Of a stretch of 51,208 bases of DNA, positions 1 to 10,568 are shown piece by piece (positions within the stretch are counted from its first letter, which is position 1; every line of letters begins with the position of its first letter). The position numbers were made by a program, and so were the translations under genes. The DNA is taken from NCBI GenBank assembly GCA_015680685.1, contig MNCI01030429.1, positions 3,353 through 54,560 on the forward strand, in the 5' to 3' direction. The notes below the pieces were generated by a model. It was not told the origin of the DNA, ran no database searches, and was given only the letters and a program-made list of their open reading frames with translations. Source of the stretch: Gnetum montanum. Taxonomy: Eukaryota > Streptophyta > Gnetopsida > Gnetales > Gnetaceae.

Positions 1-639
1 TAATCCACCTCTTTGAGATACAAAAATGCTCCCATAGACAACCACTTTTTGCTATTTGAGAAGAAAAGAGAAGTAAGAAGTGAGAAAGGACATTATTTAA
101 AGGGGACCTTCAGGCATGGGTAACATGTCTTTCTAGTCCCATAACTAATGCTTGTAGCTTGTTTATTTTTTCTAAGGGGTGTGCTTTGAATTTTCATCAT
201 GTTTTTATTTTTTGAATTTCTTGAAATTTTTGGATGGAAACAAAATCATGCAAAGACTTATTCAACTTCCTATTATTGGTTGATACGAAATGGTAAGAAA
301 TCCATGAAAAACACACTTGTAGTCAAGATTGTACAAGGTACAAAGAGCTTTGAATCCTCTTAAAGCTACACCTTTTTCAAACATTTGAATCCTTTCCAAG
401 TTTGGAACCTACCAAGGTTACAATTTTGTTAAGGTTTTATTAATGAAAAGGGACGTCATGTTTCCAAAACAAGGAAAACCATAGAGTTTGTGGATGAGTG
501 GATGATGTGGACTCACTTCATGTTCCATGAAAAAGAAACGTTTTCTTAGTAATTATTCATCAAAATTCAAAAATAGAAACTAGACATTACTAATAAAAAA
601 TGTTAAGTACAAACCACCATTAGCAAATAGCTATAACAT

Positions 640-900
640 CTGTGTGTCCTATTGGTAATAAAGCACTTTTATAAGGAAAGAAGAGAAATTCAAAACAAAA
701 TAAAGGAAAATATAAAAGAAAGTGTAGAAAAATAAAACATATTAACGATGTTGTAAAACAAAAATTGAGAAAAAATAATAAAGTAAAACAAAAGGGTGTA
801 AGATAAAGAAGGTGTAAAACAAAAAGTTGTAAAAATAACAAAGTGTAAAAAAAATGTGAAAAATAAAAAAGATGAAAAACTAAGAAGCCACTATAATGGA
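640..900 (-). repeat. T-rich tract of the 3' spacer (M1)
   Basis: On the element's sense strand this is a run of loosely repeated TTTGTTTTACAC-like words. It lies just after the integrase region, where some plant gypsy elements carry an env-like gene. It translates as Phe/Leu-rich peptides simply because it is T-rich. Equivalent tracts occur in M2 (16060-16310), P1 (30960-31210) and P2 (47560-47770), so it belongs to the family. Its function is unknown. Confidence 0.7.
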
Positions 901-1232
901 TAGCATGGATGGTCATCTCCCTCATGACTAATTTGTAAGGAGGAGATCCAAAAAATTAAGCATGGTTGTCCATTTGATAGGGCATTTGTTGCATTGGCTT
1001 ACTTAGGTTTGTGAAAAGGTTTTACTTATTGCATGTTGAGTGGTTGCTTTTTGTTTAGGCTCTTAGGTTTGTAGATTAACATGAACCTAGAAGGAAAGGC
1101 TTCATAGATAATATAAAGTCCCTTCCACAACATTGGGGACTTTTTCTTTTGAGGTATGTATGTGGGGTTTCATTAGAGGACCTTGTTTTTAGGTTTAAAT
1201 TTTACTTTCCATATTCTAACGTCATGAAAATT

Positions 1233-2100
1233 TTTGTTGCATGCCTTGTGCACTTTGTTTAAGGATAGAGGTACCAATCAATTTTCATCTAGCACATTCA
1301 AGTTGATTAATCTTTCTTTTTGTGCTAGGCTAAGGTCAAGGTCCAAGTCATAGGTTGTTGAAAGTATATGGAGTTTAGATTAGATAGGTAGAGTTGGTAA
1401 TTTCTCATACACTAGCTCATAGGGAGAGTAGCCTATAGGAATTTTTCATGTTGAGCAGTATGCCTAGAGGGCATCATCTAGTTTTGTGCTCTAGTCTCTC
1501 TTATATTTGCTAATAGTTATTATTAGGATCTTCATGATCTCCCTATTAGTAACTATTTCTTGACCATTGGCTTAGGGGTGCTATGGTGTTTTTAGTTTAT
1601 GTTCAACCTCTAAGCATTGTATAAGCTTATGCAAGGTAGTGCCTATAAAATGGGTTCTATTGTCAAAAATTAGTGCATGTGGAATCTCAAACCTATTTAT
1701 AACATTTTGTTGTACAAAATGCATAATAGTAGATGATGTATAGTTGATGATGGCTACTACTTCTATCCATTTTGTGTAGTAATCAACAACAATGATTATG
1801 TACACCTTTCCATTTGACATGGGTGTGATAGGATCCATGAAGTCTATGTTTCATATGTTAAAGGCTTTCAATGATTGGATCCATTGTTAAGGTTCTTTCA
1901 TTCAAGTAGTCATCCCACCATCTTGTTGACAATGTTCACAAGAGTAGAAAAATTTATGGGCATCCCTAGAGATGGTTGGACAATAATATCCCACCATTAG
2001 GATCTTAATGCTTATGTATCTCCTAGCATAGTGGCCCCCACAAGGATCCTCATGAGCATCCTGAAGAATGCATAGTTGATTAGCATCAAGTACACATCAA
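1233..2100 (-). pseudogene. pol: Integrase domain (M1 pol)
   Basis: Integrase joins the element cDNA to host DNA. Read on the minus strand, the N-terminal zinc-binding His-His-Cys-Cys pattern is recognisable (HEDPCGGH, then CEHC about 30 residues later). The catalytic core follows, with DFMDPITPMSNGKVYIII, VVDYYTKW and FDNRTHFIGTT carrying the first two acidic positions, and then a TNREI segment near the third. The segment after the core (ALWAY, IGYSPYELVYEKLP) is typical of gypsy integrases. Several in-frame stops and a frameshift break it. It continues from the RNase H part of pol and ends where the non-coding spacer begins. Confidence 0.88.
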
Positions 2101-2289
2101 TGAACTAGGTCATCAACACAGACCTTGTAAAGGTGTTCATTGATTTTCATGAAGCATTTTGCTTGATGAAGAAACTACTGTTTCTTCCTATAGTCTAGAT
2201 CTTGTGGCATCTCTTAAGTAGGTAGATAAGTGAGGATGCCATCATACCATTTTGGTTCATCAGGCACTTGTTCATTTATTGCAACAATA

Positions 2290-2760
2290 AAGAGGAGTTT
2301 ATCAAGAAATTTATCAAAGAGTGGACTCTCCTCTTTGTTATCCCATCGTAATTGAGACAAGTTATTAGTGGCCACATTCTCAGTCCTCTTTCAATCTACC
2401 ATTATATGATTAAACTCCTGCAAGATTACTAGCCATTGTATGATATGAGGGCTCACCATTGGCTTGTTCATAAGGAAGAAAATGACACTATGGTCAATGT
2501 GCATAAACACTTTGTATCCAAGCACATAGTGCTTAAACTTCTCTAGAGCATACATCATGATCATTAGTTGTTTCTCTGCTTTGATGTAAGTTAGTTATGC
2601 ACCTATAATGCTTTGACTTGTGTAGTGGATGTAATATGAATGTTTCTTAATGTCCAGTTGCATAAGCATAGCTCCTAAGGCATAATTTGATGCATTTTTC
2701 ATTATATGAAATGATTTTAAGCTAGTTAGGTGCTTGTAAAATTGGAGTCTCTATGAGCTT
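2290..2760 (-). pseudogene. pol: RNase H domain and linker (M1 pol)
   Basis: RNase H removes the RNA strand during reverse transcription. The minus-strand translation shows NASNYALGAMLMQLD (the family form of the D-A-S-x-x-A-x-G block, with the first Asp changed), then YYIHYTSQSI, EKQLMIMMYALEKFKHYVLGYKV and HIDHSVIFFLMNKP. These are the usual order of motifs in gypsy RNase H. The following linker contains a degraded form of the family's VDQKGxxNVVAD-type segment. Stops interrupt it, and the altered Asp would make the domain inactive. Confidence 0.8.
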
Positions 2761-2869
2761 CTACTTGAGGCTTTGGAATGCATTTTTGCATTTCTTGGTC
2801 TAGATGAATGGTTCATCTTTCTTTGTAAGCTCGAATAACAATTTTTTAATCTTATAGTATCTATAAAAT

Positions 2870-3600
2870 GCCACTAGTAGCCACTATGTCCAAGGAATGA
2901 TTGGACATCTTTAATGATTTCTAGTTGGCTAGTTGTTCTTTGGATGACCCTTATCTTTGCAGCATCCACCTCAATCTCTACCTAAGAAATTCTATGTCCC
3001 AATACAATGCCCTCTTGGGCCATCAGATGGCTCTTTTGCCAATTAAGACAAAGATTTATCTTCACAAAAATTTTAAGCACATACTCAAGATAGTCTAAGG
3101 CTTGCTCAAATGTGGTGCCATAGGTGGAGAAATCATCCATAAAGACTTCCATCTTGTAATCAACTTGTTGCTAAAAAATGCTCAAGACCAAGTGTTGGAA
3201 TGTTGCAAGAGCATTGCATAGATCAAAAGGCATCTTTCTATATGAAAAAGTTCCCTAGGGACTTGTGAATGTTGTTTTGGCTTGATCCTCTAGTTTGATT
3301 TGGATTTGGTTATAGCCACTATAACCATCCAAAAAGCTATAATAGCAATGCCTAGGTATAGTGTTCAACACTTGATTCGAAAATAGAAATGGAAAGTGAT
3401 ATTTGAATATTGCCATATTCAATAGCCAAAATTTAATGCAGACCCACCACTTTTCACCTTTATTTGGCATAATCATGAGTGGGCTAACCCACTCAATATC
3501 CAAAATGGGATAGATAAGCCCCATCTTAAGAAGCTTTTTGATTTTCTCTTTGAAATCCTACTTTAATTTGGGGTTTAATTTTTGCTATTATTGCCTCTTT
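2870..3600 (-). pseudogene. pol: Reverse transcriptase domain (M1 pol)
   Basis: Reverse transcriptase copies element RNA into cDNA. On the minus strand the palm domain reads WVSPLMIMPNKGEKW, then FLDGYSGYNQI with the first catalytic Asp, TTFTSP, MPFDLCNALATFQ and EVFMDDFSTYG. The last holds the gypsy FMDD form of the YxDD active site at about 3129-3143. The thumb-side segment SFLGHSGYY is also visible. An open stretch of 89 codons (3524-3255) survives between stops. It is a decayed piece of a longer pol, lying between protease and RNase H, and is not a separate gene. Confidence 0.93.
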
Positions 3601-4189
3601 GGCTTCATAGCTAGATTAGTGTAAACACGATGCTAGCATATCTTAGAATCAATCCCTATGAGTTTAGGATATGACCAAGCAAAGGTTGCTGGCCATTTGT
3701 TGATCACCCTCAACAACATCTGTTTCTATTCAAGAGCAAGATTGACATTAATGAATACTAGCTTGTCATTTTTCAAAAATGCATACTCCATGTTGGTAGG
3801 TAGAGTTTTCAACTCTAAGGTATCTTATTTAAAATTTTCAAGGATTTTCAACTTTTCCCAATATGTATCATCATTTGCATCATTAGAGGGTTGATGATGA
3901 ACTTGCTCTAGTTCATCCATACTTTCAACATAGGGACATGTTAGGCTATCAGTAGGTTTCATGCAAAGTGTGCTTATTCTAGGATTAGCTATCAAGCAGT
4001 GAGTATCCTCCTATTTTGTGGCTACTATAAATAGACACCTTTGAATATATGCCTTATTTGCATACTTTTTTCATGCAAAAATGGATGCTCTTTTCATGGA
4101 CCAGAGTTTCTACACGTTGTTGCACCCTATATTGCTATACATGATGCATGGAACTCATTTGTTCTCAATCTTTCTAAGTGAATTTTCCT

Positions 4190-4560
4190 TGAAAATTTCC
4201 AGGGAAAGATCTCTAATGCTCATTCGTGCATCAATAGTGCTTAACCAAGGTCTTTCCATAATGATTGTGAGGTCCCCCCCTGTAGTTCTTAACTTTGATT
4301 ACTAAGAAATTGGTAGGATAAGGCCACCCACAGATAATGGTCACAATATCTTCTACTAGTCCCAATGGAATAGTGATGGACTAGTTTGCTAATTCTAAAT
4401 GGATGTTGTTATTGTGAGGAGGTAGGTTTCAAGTGTTGTACATTTTGTGAGAAATCAGATTAACTCTAGAACCTTAGTGAAGAAGATCCTTGCATGGCTC
4501 ATTCCTAGAAATCTAAAAATAGATGAGAGGACTTCCAAGATTAGATCTTTTCCTATGAAG
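4190..4560 (-). pseudogene. pol: Retroviral-type aspartic protease (M1 pol)
   Basis: The protease matures the Gag-Pol polyprotein. On the minus strand GSRVNLISHKMYN, IHLELAN, SITIPLGLVEDIVTII and NFLVIKVKNY follow the pattern of plant gypsy proteases, matching M2, P1 and P2. The active-site D-[ST]-G is destroyed: the position reads His-stop-Gly. It lies between the gag zinc knuckle and RT. A direct duplication around the N at 4708 falls just upstream in element sense. Confidence 0.75.
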
Positions 4561-5229
4561 GTTTCCAACATTGATCCAATCAAATACAATGTGGGTTAAC
4601 ATAACTATGTAGATGTTGGGAGGGGTTTGGTTTGAAGGGATTTTGAAAGGAATGGATTTAGAGGACGAAGTAGATATAATAGGGCCATTGATTTAGAAGA
4701 ATGTTTTNCAGGACGAAGTAGATATAATAGGGCCATTGATTTAGAAGAATGTTTTTTTATGGGATCTTTGTTTTGAACCACTTGGTTGAGGAGTTAGCTA
4801 TAAGTTAATGGCCTTGGTAGCATTACATTATCAAAACTAGGGTAGAAACTCACCTTGTATGGATGGAGTAGGTGGTAATTAGGTTGAGGGTTGAGGAGCA
4901 TGTGCTGAAGGATGAGAAGGGTGATAGGGATATGGGGTTTTCTCTCTAGTAGATGGAGAATGAGTTCTATAATGCTTTGGCTGGTAGTAGTAATGTTGAA
5001 AAGAAGCATAGCTAGAACAGTTACACAAAGACATTGGTTTTTGAATATAATACCCATATGGATTTGGTTGCCTATAAGGGTATTTCTCCCTTGGTGGTGG
5101 CATCACTCATGACTTTGGATGTTGCCACTATTGATACTATTCATATAGTCATGGTGGAACTCCACTCAAATAATAAGCCTTTATTGTTGGTGGAACTACC
5201 TTGGGTTGCTTTGACGATAAGGTAACCTT

Positions 5230-6960
5230 CTGGGTGTTTACCTTCATGCTAGTCTAGGATTTATTGCATACACCCCAGATTCATGTAAGTGTGACACAAT
5301 AGGGCAACATCCCTTGGGATGTTCATATTGGCAAATGTCACACTCACCATCATCATTTAATTCTAACTTCATAACCTCTTCTACTGCTACAACCTTATCC
5401 TTTTCTTTTTGGTAGATAAATTTAGCTTCTTTCCTTCTCATGCAATCACNACCTTATCCTTATCTTTTTGGTAGATAAATTTAGCTTCTTTCCTTCTCAT
5501 GCAATCACAATCACTACATTGTTCTTTAGATTCTTATATAATTTTTAGAGTAGTTTAAAATTTTTCATCCAAATATTCCCATATTTTCTCAGCCTTAGTT
5601 AAAATTCTAGATAGATTTTTGAATTGGTAAGGTTTGTTGTTGCACCACCTCATCAAGTGGGGCTTCCCCCTCACTATCACAAAATCGAACCTCCCTTTTT
5701 TTGATCGAAGGATCCTAGTTATACTCCTCAGCACTTTCCCATTTTCTCAACTCACCTTCTTTTTTTGCAACTTGCTCAATCAACCCTTGAATCTAGTGGG
5801 CTCTTAGTTTTGATAGTCTCCCTTAGGCATGGATCCTAGGAGTTCTCCTCATTTTTGATCAGAGCCCATCTATGATATGGTGAAGTTGTTTTTGTTGAGA
5901 AAAATCATGGCTAGGACATTTGTGTAAAAGGGAATAATACCTACTCATGGTGGAATCTAAAGGTTCATGTGTTCCTTGTTTCTAGCCTTGGATTTTCCTT
6001 CATAGGTTTGACACTTTAGAGTATGTCTAATATTTTTCATTAAACAGTTCTAGCATTGTACTCCATCAATAGATTGATTCTAATTCTAGAGACTGGTACT
6101 AGCTTTTTGATTCCTTGATGAGTGTTCTAGGCTTGAGCTTTTGTTAATCATTTTCAATATTTTGTAAGGCAGAATCATCATGAAAGGCTTGTAAATGCAT
6201 TTGAGGATCTGAGTTATAACCCCCCTCAAATCTAGGGATATTGTTCATGTCTAGCCTCTACACTTGGCTATCCTTTACATGCCTAGTAGGAATTCTGACA
6301 ACCTCTATGATGTTGAGCATATTTTGAGTGGTTAGTAAAGGTTCCTTTTCATGATCTTGATGATGCCTATGATGTCCTTTGCCATTCCTTCATTCATGAC
6401 GGTTTCTGTGATTATCATTGTTGTTCCACCATCTACGGTTCTAATTAGATTCGAAGGAGGATGTTGAACTAAATGAAAAGGGTGAAAGGGAGGAGGACTA
6501 TCATCACTATGGTGTTTGACACTTCCCCTTTGTTTGTCACAACCACAATCCTTAGAGTGATCATCATTATGCTTGTCTGAGTTCCTATTGCGCTTTCCTT
6601 TCTTAGAACTCCCATGACTATGGGGTTCACTATTACCAGAACTTGGATTGTTGATCACTAATTTAAGATTTAGGTTTGGCTCCCCTTCACCACATTCAAG
6701 AGGTGGAGAGTCTACATGTTGAGAACCCTTGAAAAGAGGTTCCTCATTATCCTTTTGATCTACCAAGAACAAGGCGTTAATGAACCATTTCCCCTTCATA
6801 GCTTCATGGTGCTTTTCCTATTGTTGATCTCATTTGAGTTGTGTTTCAATAGGATGATAGTCTTGGAAATCATGATCTTCCACAACATACTTTTTGTGAA
6901 GCTTTTAGATGCCCAACCTTGTAAGGGTTTGGAGTATCATCTTGGGAACACATCAGTCAG
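5230..6960 (-). pseudogene. gag: Gag capsid/nucleocapsid region (M1)
   Basis: Gag forms the particle and binds RNA. The minus strand preserves a 155-codon open stretch (6799-6332) with a low-complexity Ser/Lys/Asn/His-rich linker (SKKGKRNRNSDKHNDDH) and a Pro-rich part (DDSPPPFHPFH). Nearer pol, a 65-codon stretch (5441-5244) carries the nucleocapsid zinc knuckle CDICQYEHPKGC at 5342-5307. Cys and His spacing is C-x2-C-x3-H-x3-C, one residue shorter on each side of His than the usual C-x2-C-x4-H-x4-C. The start is uncertain because P1's ATG cannot be matched cleanly here. Frameshifts and stops disrupt it. Confidence 0.78.
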
Positions 6961-7062
6961 GTGGCAATACAACATTCCCCTCGATGTCTCACCACCACAT
7001 TTGTACATGACTCTGCATTCTTATGGTACTATTGAATTAAAATTATATTGCCTTAGGATTCA

Positions 7063-7082
7063 ATCCTTTGCAATAGTGTTAA
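7063..7082 (-). other. Primer binding site (M1)
   Basis: Directly inside the 5' LTR, the minus strand reads TTAACACTATTGCAAAGGAT. It aligns with the plant Asp-tRNA-type primer site (TGGCGCCGTTGCCGGGGAT), mainly by C-to-T and G-to-A changes, several at CpG. M2, P1 and P2 have equivalent sites in the same place. Confidence 0.65.
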
Positions 7083-7504
7083 TGATGAGTGGAAAGTACC
7101 CCCTATGCGTAATCATACGAATCACTAAGTTTTCACATGTAATCTAGTCAAATTTCATGGACTTATAACCTTCTAAGCACACTAGTCTCTAGGAAGTGGA
7201 ACTAATCATTGTAATCATTGTCTTCCCAATTACACTTATGAAATGCAAGGGTATGGTTAAGTGTAATTGAGGCATATGATTTTTATCATTTTTATGTTTT
7301 GTGTTTTAAGTCATCTAAGGGTAGAGAATAGTAAATAAAATAAAATAAAATAATTAAATTACTAATTTAATTTAATTGGCTACACCTAAATAATCCTAGG
7401 ATAAGCATTCATTCCCACTTGCCATACACATCATGAACACATTTAACGCTACTAGGTTACCAAACATTAAGTGTTACTAGGATTACTAAGTGGCAAGCAC
7501 ATGC
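7083..7504 (-). repeat. Truncated 5' LTR of M1
   Basis: Homologous to the U5-side portion of M2's LTR (22204 onward) and beginning with the same TGATGAG end. The match stops near 7504, where LINE sequence begins, so the promoter-proximal part with the TATA box and LTR start is missing. The truncation probably happened at or after LINE insertion. Confidence 0.82.
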
Positions 7505-7569
7505 AACTTCTACTTAATAACCCTACAACGTACAGCCAATAACTATAGCCATTTGCCCAATTATAGTTG

Positions 7570-8582
7570 GAAGTGTACTCAAGATCATGAGATCATTAAG
7601 ATTTTGGGAATCCCCTTTCTCTTTAGAGGCCCAACGTCAGAGCTCTGGGACCAAGTACTTTTTCGAATTCAAAGAAAAATTGAAAAATGGAAAACCAAAC
7701 CCCTCACCCTCGCTGGTAAGTATCTAATCTGTAAGTCTATTTGTGCCTCTACCCATGTTTATTATTCATCATGTTGGGCCCCTTCCCATTCTTCTTATCA
7801 AAAGCTTGAACGATTATTTCGAGACTTCATGTGGTCGTCTAAGGACTCCCAAAAAAGGCTTTCATCGTGTTGCCTGGAATATAGTAACTCTTCCTAAGAA
7901 CAAAGGTGGATTGGAACTTTTGAACTCCTTTAAGAAACGTCTCACCCTTGTCGCTAAGTGGTTGGTTCAGCACCTAGATGCCCCCAATATTATTGGGAAT
8001 CTTCTTCAGTTAAGGCTTCGACAAGAATTCCCTAAGAATAGGTCTATCTAGAAGGGTATACACCTTGTTAATTGGATCCTTTCTCCTCATGACATTATCA
8101 TTCCTGGAACATATGTTTTCAAAAGCATTTGGAAGGCTTGGCAGGTCTTACATTCTCATGTGAATTGGAATAATATTCATATCAATCCTACTCTCCTTTC
8201 TAAGATTTGCCCTTGGTGGCTGCCCCTATGTCCTACTCCTCTAGCCACCTCAAATGCCAGGACAACCACCATTTGGTTTCAAAAGGGAGTTGTTTCCCTT
8301 AGATGTCTTCGTCTCACCAATCAGTGGATTACTTGTGATATGTTCAAAAACTTATATGGGGCTTCTAGAACTATGCACCATTGCCTTGATAGACTTTATC
8401 ACTTCATTCACCAGTATTTGCATTTGGATGCTTCAGTTCCTAGTCTTTTCCATGGTTTTCAGTGGACTAATGGATCGAACCTTCTACCCTATAAACGACA
8501 TGTGCTCTTTCAGTTGTTGCATGATTCCTATATGATTGTTAATCATTTCAATCGATCATGGCACAAAGAAGAGTTTAAATAG
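7570..8582 (+). pseudogene. LINE ORF2 C-terminal RT region
   Basis: The translation contains LGIPFLFRGPTSELWDQV, IEKWKTKPLTLAGKYLICKS and LERLFRDFMWSS. This is the post-palm segment found in plant LINE ORF2 proteins (typically YLG-P-L, W-x2-x-LS-AGR-LIKSV and FLW motifs). It continues in another frame as GFHRVAWNIVTLPKNKGGL and ITCDMFKNLYG-like segments. One frameshift near 7860 and a few stops break it. The catalytic palm and the endonuclease would lie upstream and are absent, so it has no activity of its own. Confidence 0.85.
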
Positions 8583-8605
8583 TTTTGGCTCTCTCTCTTT
8601 TCATG

Positions 8606-8950
8606 AGTTTGGAGCCTTCCGACTCTTCCAAAAATTAAACAATTTCTTTGGTACCTCCTGCATCAAGGCCTACCTATCAGCAAATGACGTGAATACCTTG
8701 GGATTCCAAACCCTAATTGCCCTCTCTGTGGAGGTCCAGATGATTTTGTCCATGTTTTTTGGCATTGCCCTTTCACTCAGTCTTCATGGGAGTGGGTTTC
8801 TAAAGTTTTTCCTTTGTGCAAGTTTTCCCATGAGGATATCTTGTTTGGCTTTCTGGCCACCCCCTCTACTGACCTTCAGTTTCTTTGGAAAGTTATTAGG
8901 CCCGTCGTTCTATATGGAAGTGCAGATGCACTGCTCTTTTCTAGAACACT
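8606..8950 (+). pseudogene. LINE ORF2 zinc-binding (zf-RVT-like) domain
   Basis: The frame beginning WSLPTLPKIKQFLWYLLHQG shows the standard zf-RVT layout: a W-x-P-K-x2-F-LW start, then CPLCGG and VHVFWHCPF supplying Cys and His ligands, then WEWV. One TGA stop lies between these halves (near 8684). It is fused to the C-terminus of plant LINE reverse transcriptases and probably binds nucleic acid. Another, more decayed copy of this domain is at 23400-23860. Confidence 0.85.
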
Positions 8951-9399
8951 GATTCATCCAACTCTAACCATTTAACTATTATGGAAAAATCTCAAATTCT
9001 TCGCCTTGTGCATGTCCAAATTTTATCTCATACTTCTAAGTTAAAGTTGGATACTAATCAGTTGTTTTATTGTTTGCAGCCTTGGAGCAAATACACCAAC
9101 TCGTGTACTCTTCCCAATCTCGATCTACTACATCGGAGTGTGTTATCATAATTTTGAGCATTTTTAGCTCTTTGTTGTTCTCCTGATCTTATTAACTCGC
9201 AGTTCTTATTTATTCCCAACATATGGTTGCTCTTTGGATTGTACTCCCACACCCTGTGAAGGATTATGTATCAAGATGTTTTCCTTCAACATCCGCATTT
9301 GTCATTGTTCTTCTCCTTATTTAACCATCAATATGTTCAGACATTGATCATGTACTTAATCTCATTTAATTAATAAAATTCTCTTTTTGGGGTACCACA

Positions 9400-10019
9400 A
9401 TAAAAGAAGGCCCTGCCCACGCGTACCTCGTGATCATGCCTGCAACTTTGTGCCCTACTTTATTCAACATGGATGTAACCATCCTGCATTATTAGATTTG
9501 TGAATTACAAAAAAATGTAAAGAAACATGGTGTATCACTACATGATCCATGGATATCCACCATTCATCTACATTGAAGTAGTTGGAAACATCACCCGCAG
9601 CATAGTGGCAGTCTAAATTTTTTTTCTTTTGAGATGTTGATAATCAAAACAATTAACATGTATGAACCATTAATTGGGTGGTTCTTCATTCTTATTGCGA
9701 TGCCTGCTAAACAGACAACCTTGAATCGTAAAAGCAGAAACTCACTTTCCACATCCTAAGGCAACAACACAATTTAAAATCTTTTCTGAAAGGGACACTG
9801 ACATACGTGGAGCCCACATAGAATTAAACAAAACAATTGTCGGTGATCACGCTAAAAATGAGGCTGGCATAGTCGTTTCCTGATCTGTACCATGTCAGTT
9901 CTCATAGGTGATGCATACCAATGCATATTTTATCCTTCCAAGAGTTCTATTGCATTCATTTATTGTACCAATGGATAGTAGACACATGTTACACATGATA
10001 CTAGAAAAGCATGCCACAT
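9400..10019. other. Unassigned intergenic DNA
   Basis: No coding, LTR or RNA-gene signal is recognised here. It begins after the LINE 3' end and runs into the tandem repeat. It contains more CpG than the gypsy elements in its first 100 bases. Confidence 0.5.
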
Positions 10020-10315
10020 AAAACATATCCCATCTGCCTTAACCTGCTACCAATGAGTACATGAACCCATCTTACATATCATATCACAAAAACATATCTC
10101 ATCTTCGTTAACGTGATATTAAAAAGACATATCACATCTGCCTTAACCTACTAGTACATGACTCATATTACACATCATATTACATAAACATATCCCATCC
10201 TTGTTAATGTGATATTAAAAAAACATATCACATTTGTGTTAACCTGCTACTAATGAGTACATGACCCATCCTACACATCATATCACAAAAACATATCCTA
10301 TCCTCGTTAATGCAA
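10020..10315. repeat. Tandem repeat, ~95-105 bp unit, about three copies
   Basis: Three degenerate units begin with variants of ACATATCMCATCTGCCTTAAC. Each continues through a GAGTACATGA segment (shortened to AGTACATGA in the second unit) and CATATCACAAAAACATATC, then ends near GTTAACGTGATATTAAAAA. The two halves resemble each other (both have CATATC-CATC-NN-GTTAA/CTTAA), so the unit is itself a diverged dimer. It is a local satellite-like array. Confidence 0.7.
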
Positions 10316-10563
10316 GTGGACTACATTTACCTAATAAGAGGTTTGACTCCAATGGACAACATTGAGTTATAATTTAGTACACCTTAAGATATATAGTCAA
10401 ATTAGAATTGTATAACATGTAGTAATTTTCTTAATGATGCTTTAAAAAATCATAGCATGTATATTTATTAAATATAATAGAATTTCAATTTTAGTTTTTT
10501 AACTCAACATTGCCCACCAGAATTGAACTCATAAATAGGAGCCTCCAAATTAAGAGTCTTACC
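10316..10563. other. Older intergenic DNA split by M2
   Basis: A+T-rich sequence with no coding signal. Its right end (through ACCACTAG) was contiguous with the sequence starting at 23089 before M2 inserted, because the 5-bp target duplication joins them. Confidence 0.55.
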
Positions 10564-10568
10564 ACTAG
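10564..10568. repeat. Target-site duplication of M2 (left copy)
   Basis: ACTAG immediately outside the left LTR end, identical to 23089-23093 outside the right LTR end. A 5-bp duplication is the normal product of gypsy integrase. Confidence 0.88.

Larger units (their letters stand above)
1..7504 (-). mobile_element. M1: partial Ty3/gypsy LTR retrotransposon
   Basis: Read on the minus strand this is a degraded gypsy element. In transcriptional order it has a truncated 5' LTR (7504-7083), primer site, gag, protease, RT, RNase H and integrase, then the beginning of the T-rich 3' spacer; the window ends before ORF3 and the 3' LTR. Bases 1-6800 run collinear with M2 at about 15,430-21,900, so the two are relatives of one family. 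The RT-RNase H-integrase order is that of Ty3/gypsy. No chromodomain was seen after integrase. Many stops and frameshifts make it non-autonomous. Confidence 0.9.
7505..9400 (+). mobile_element. 5'-truncated plant LINE (L1-type)
   Basis: This 3' part of a non-LTR retrotransposon carries the C-terminal RT region, a zf-RVT-like domain and a 3' UTR ending near AATAAAATTCTC at about 9372. It starts abruptly next to the truncated M1 LTR, the usual result of incomplete target-primed reverse transcription or a later deletion. The exact 3' end and poly(A) tail cannot be fixed. It has fewer internal stops per length than the gypsy elements around it. Confidence 0.85.

Noticed and set aside
620-925. Phe-rich hydrophobic ORF that looks like a membrane protein
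   Set aside because: It is the T-rich tract read on the sense strand; the amino acids follow base composition, and the frame is not preserved among copies.
10020-10315. CRISPR-like repeat spacing
   Set aside because: Units are contiguous and degenerate, without unique spacers; this is a plant intergenic tandem repeat.
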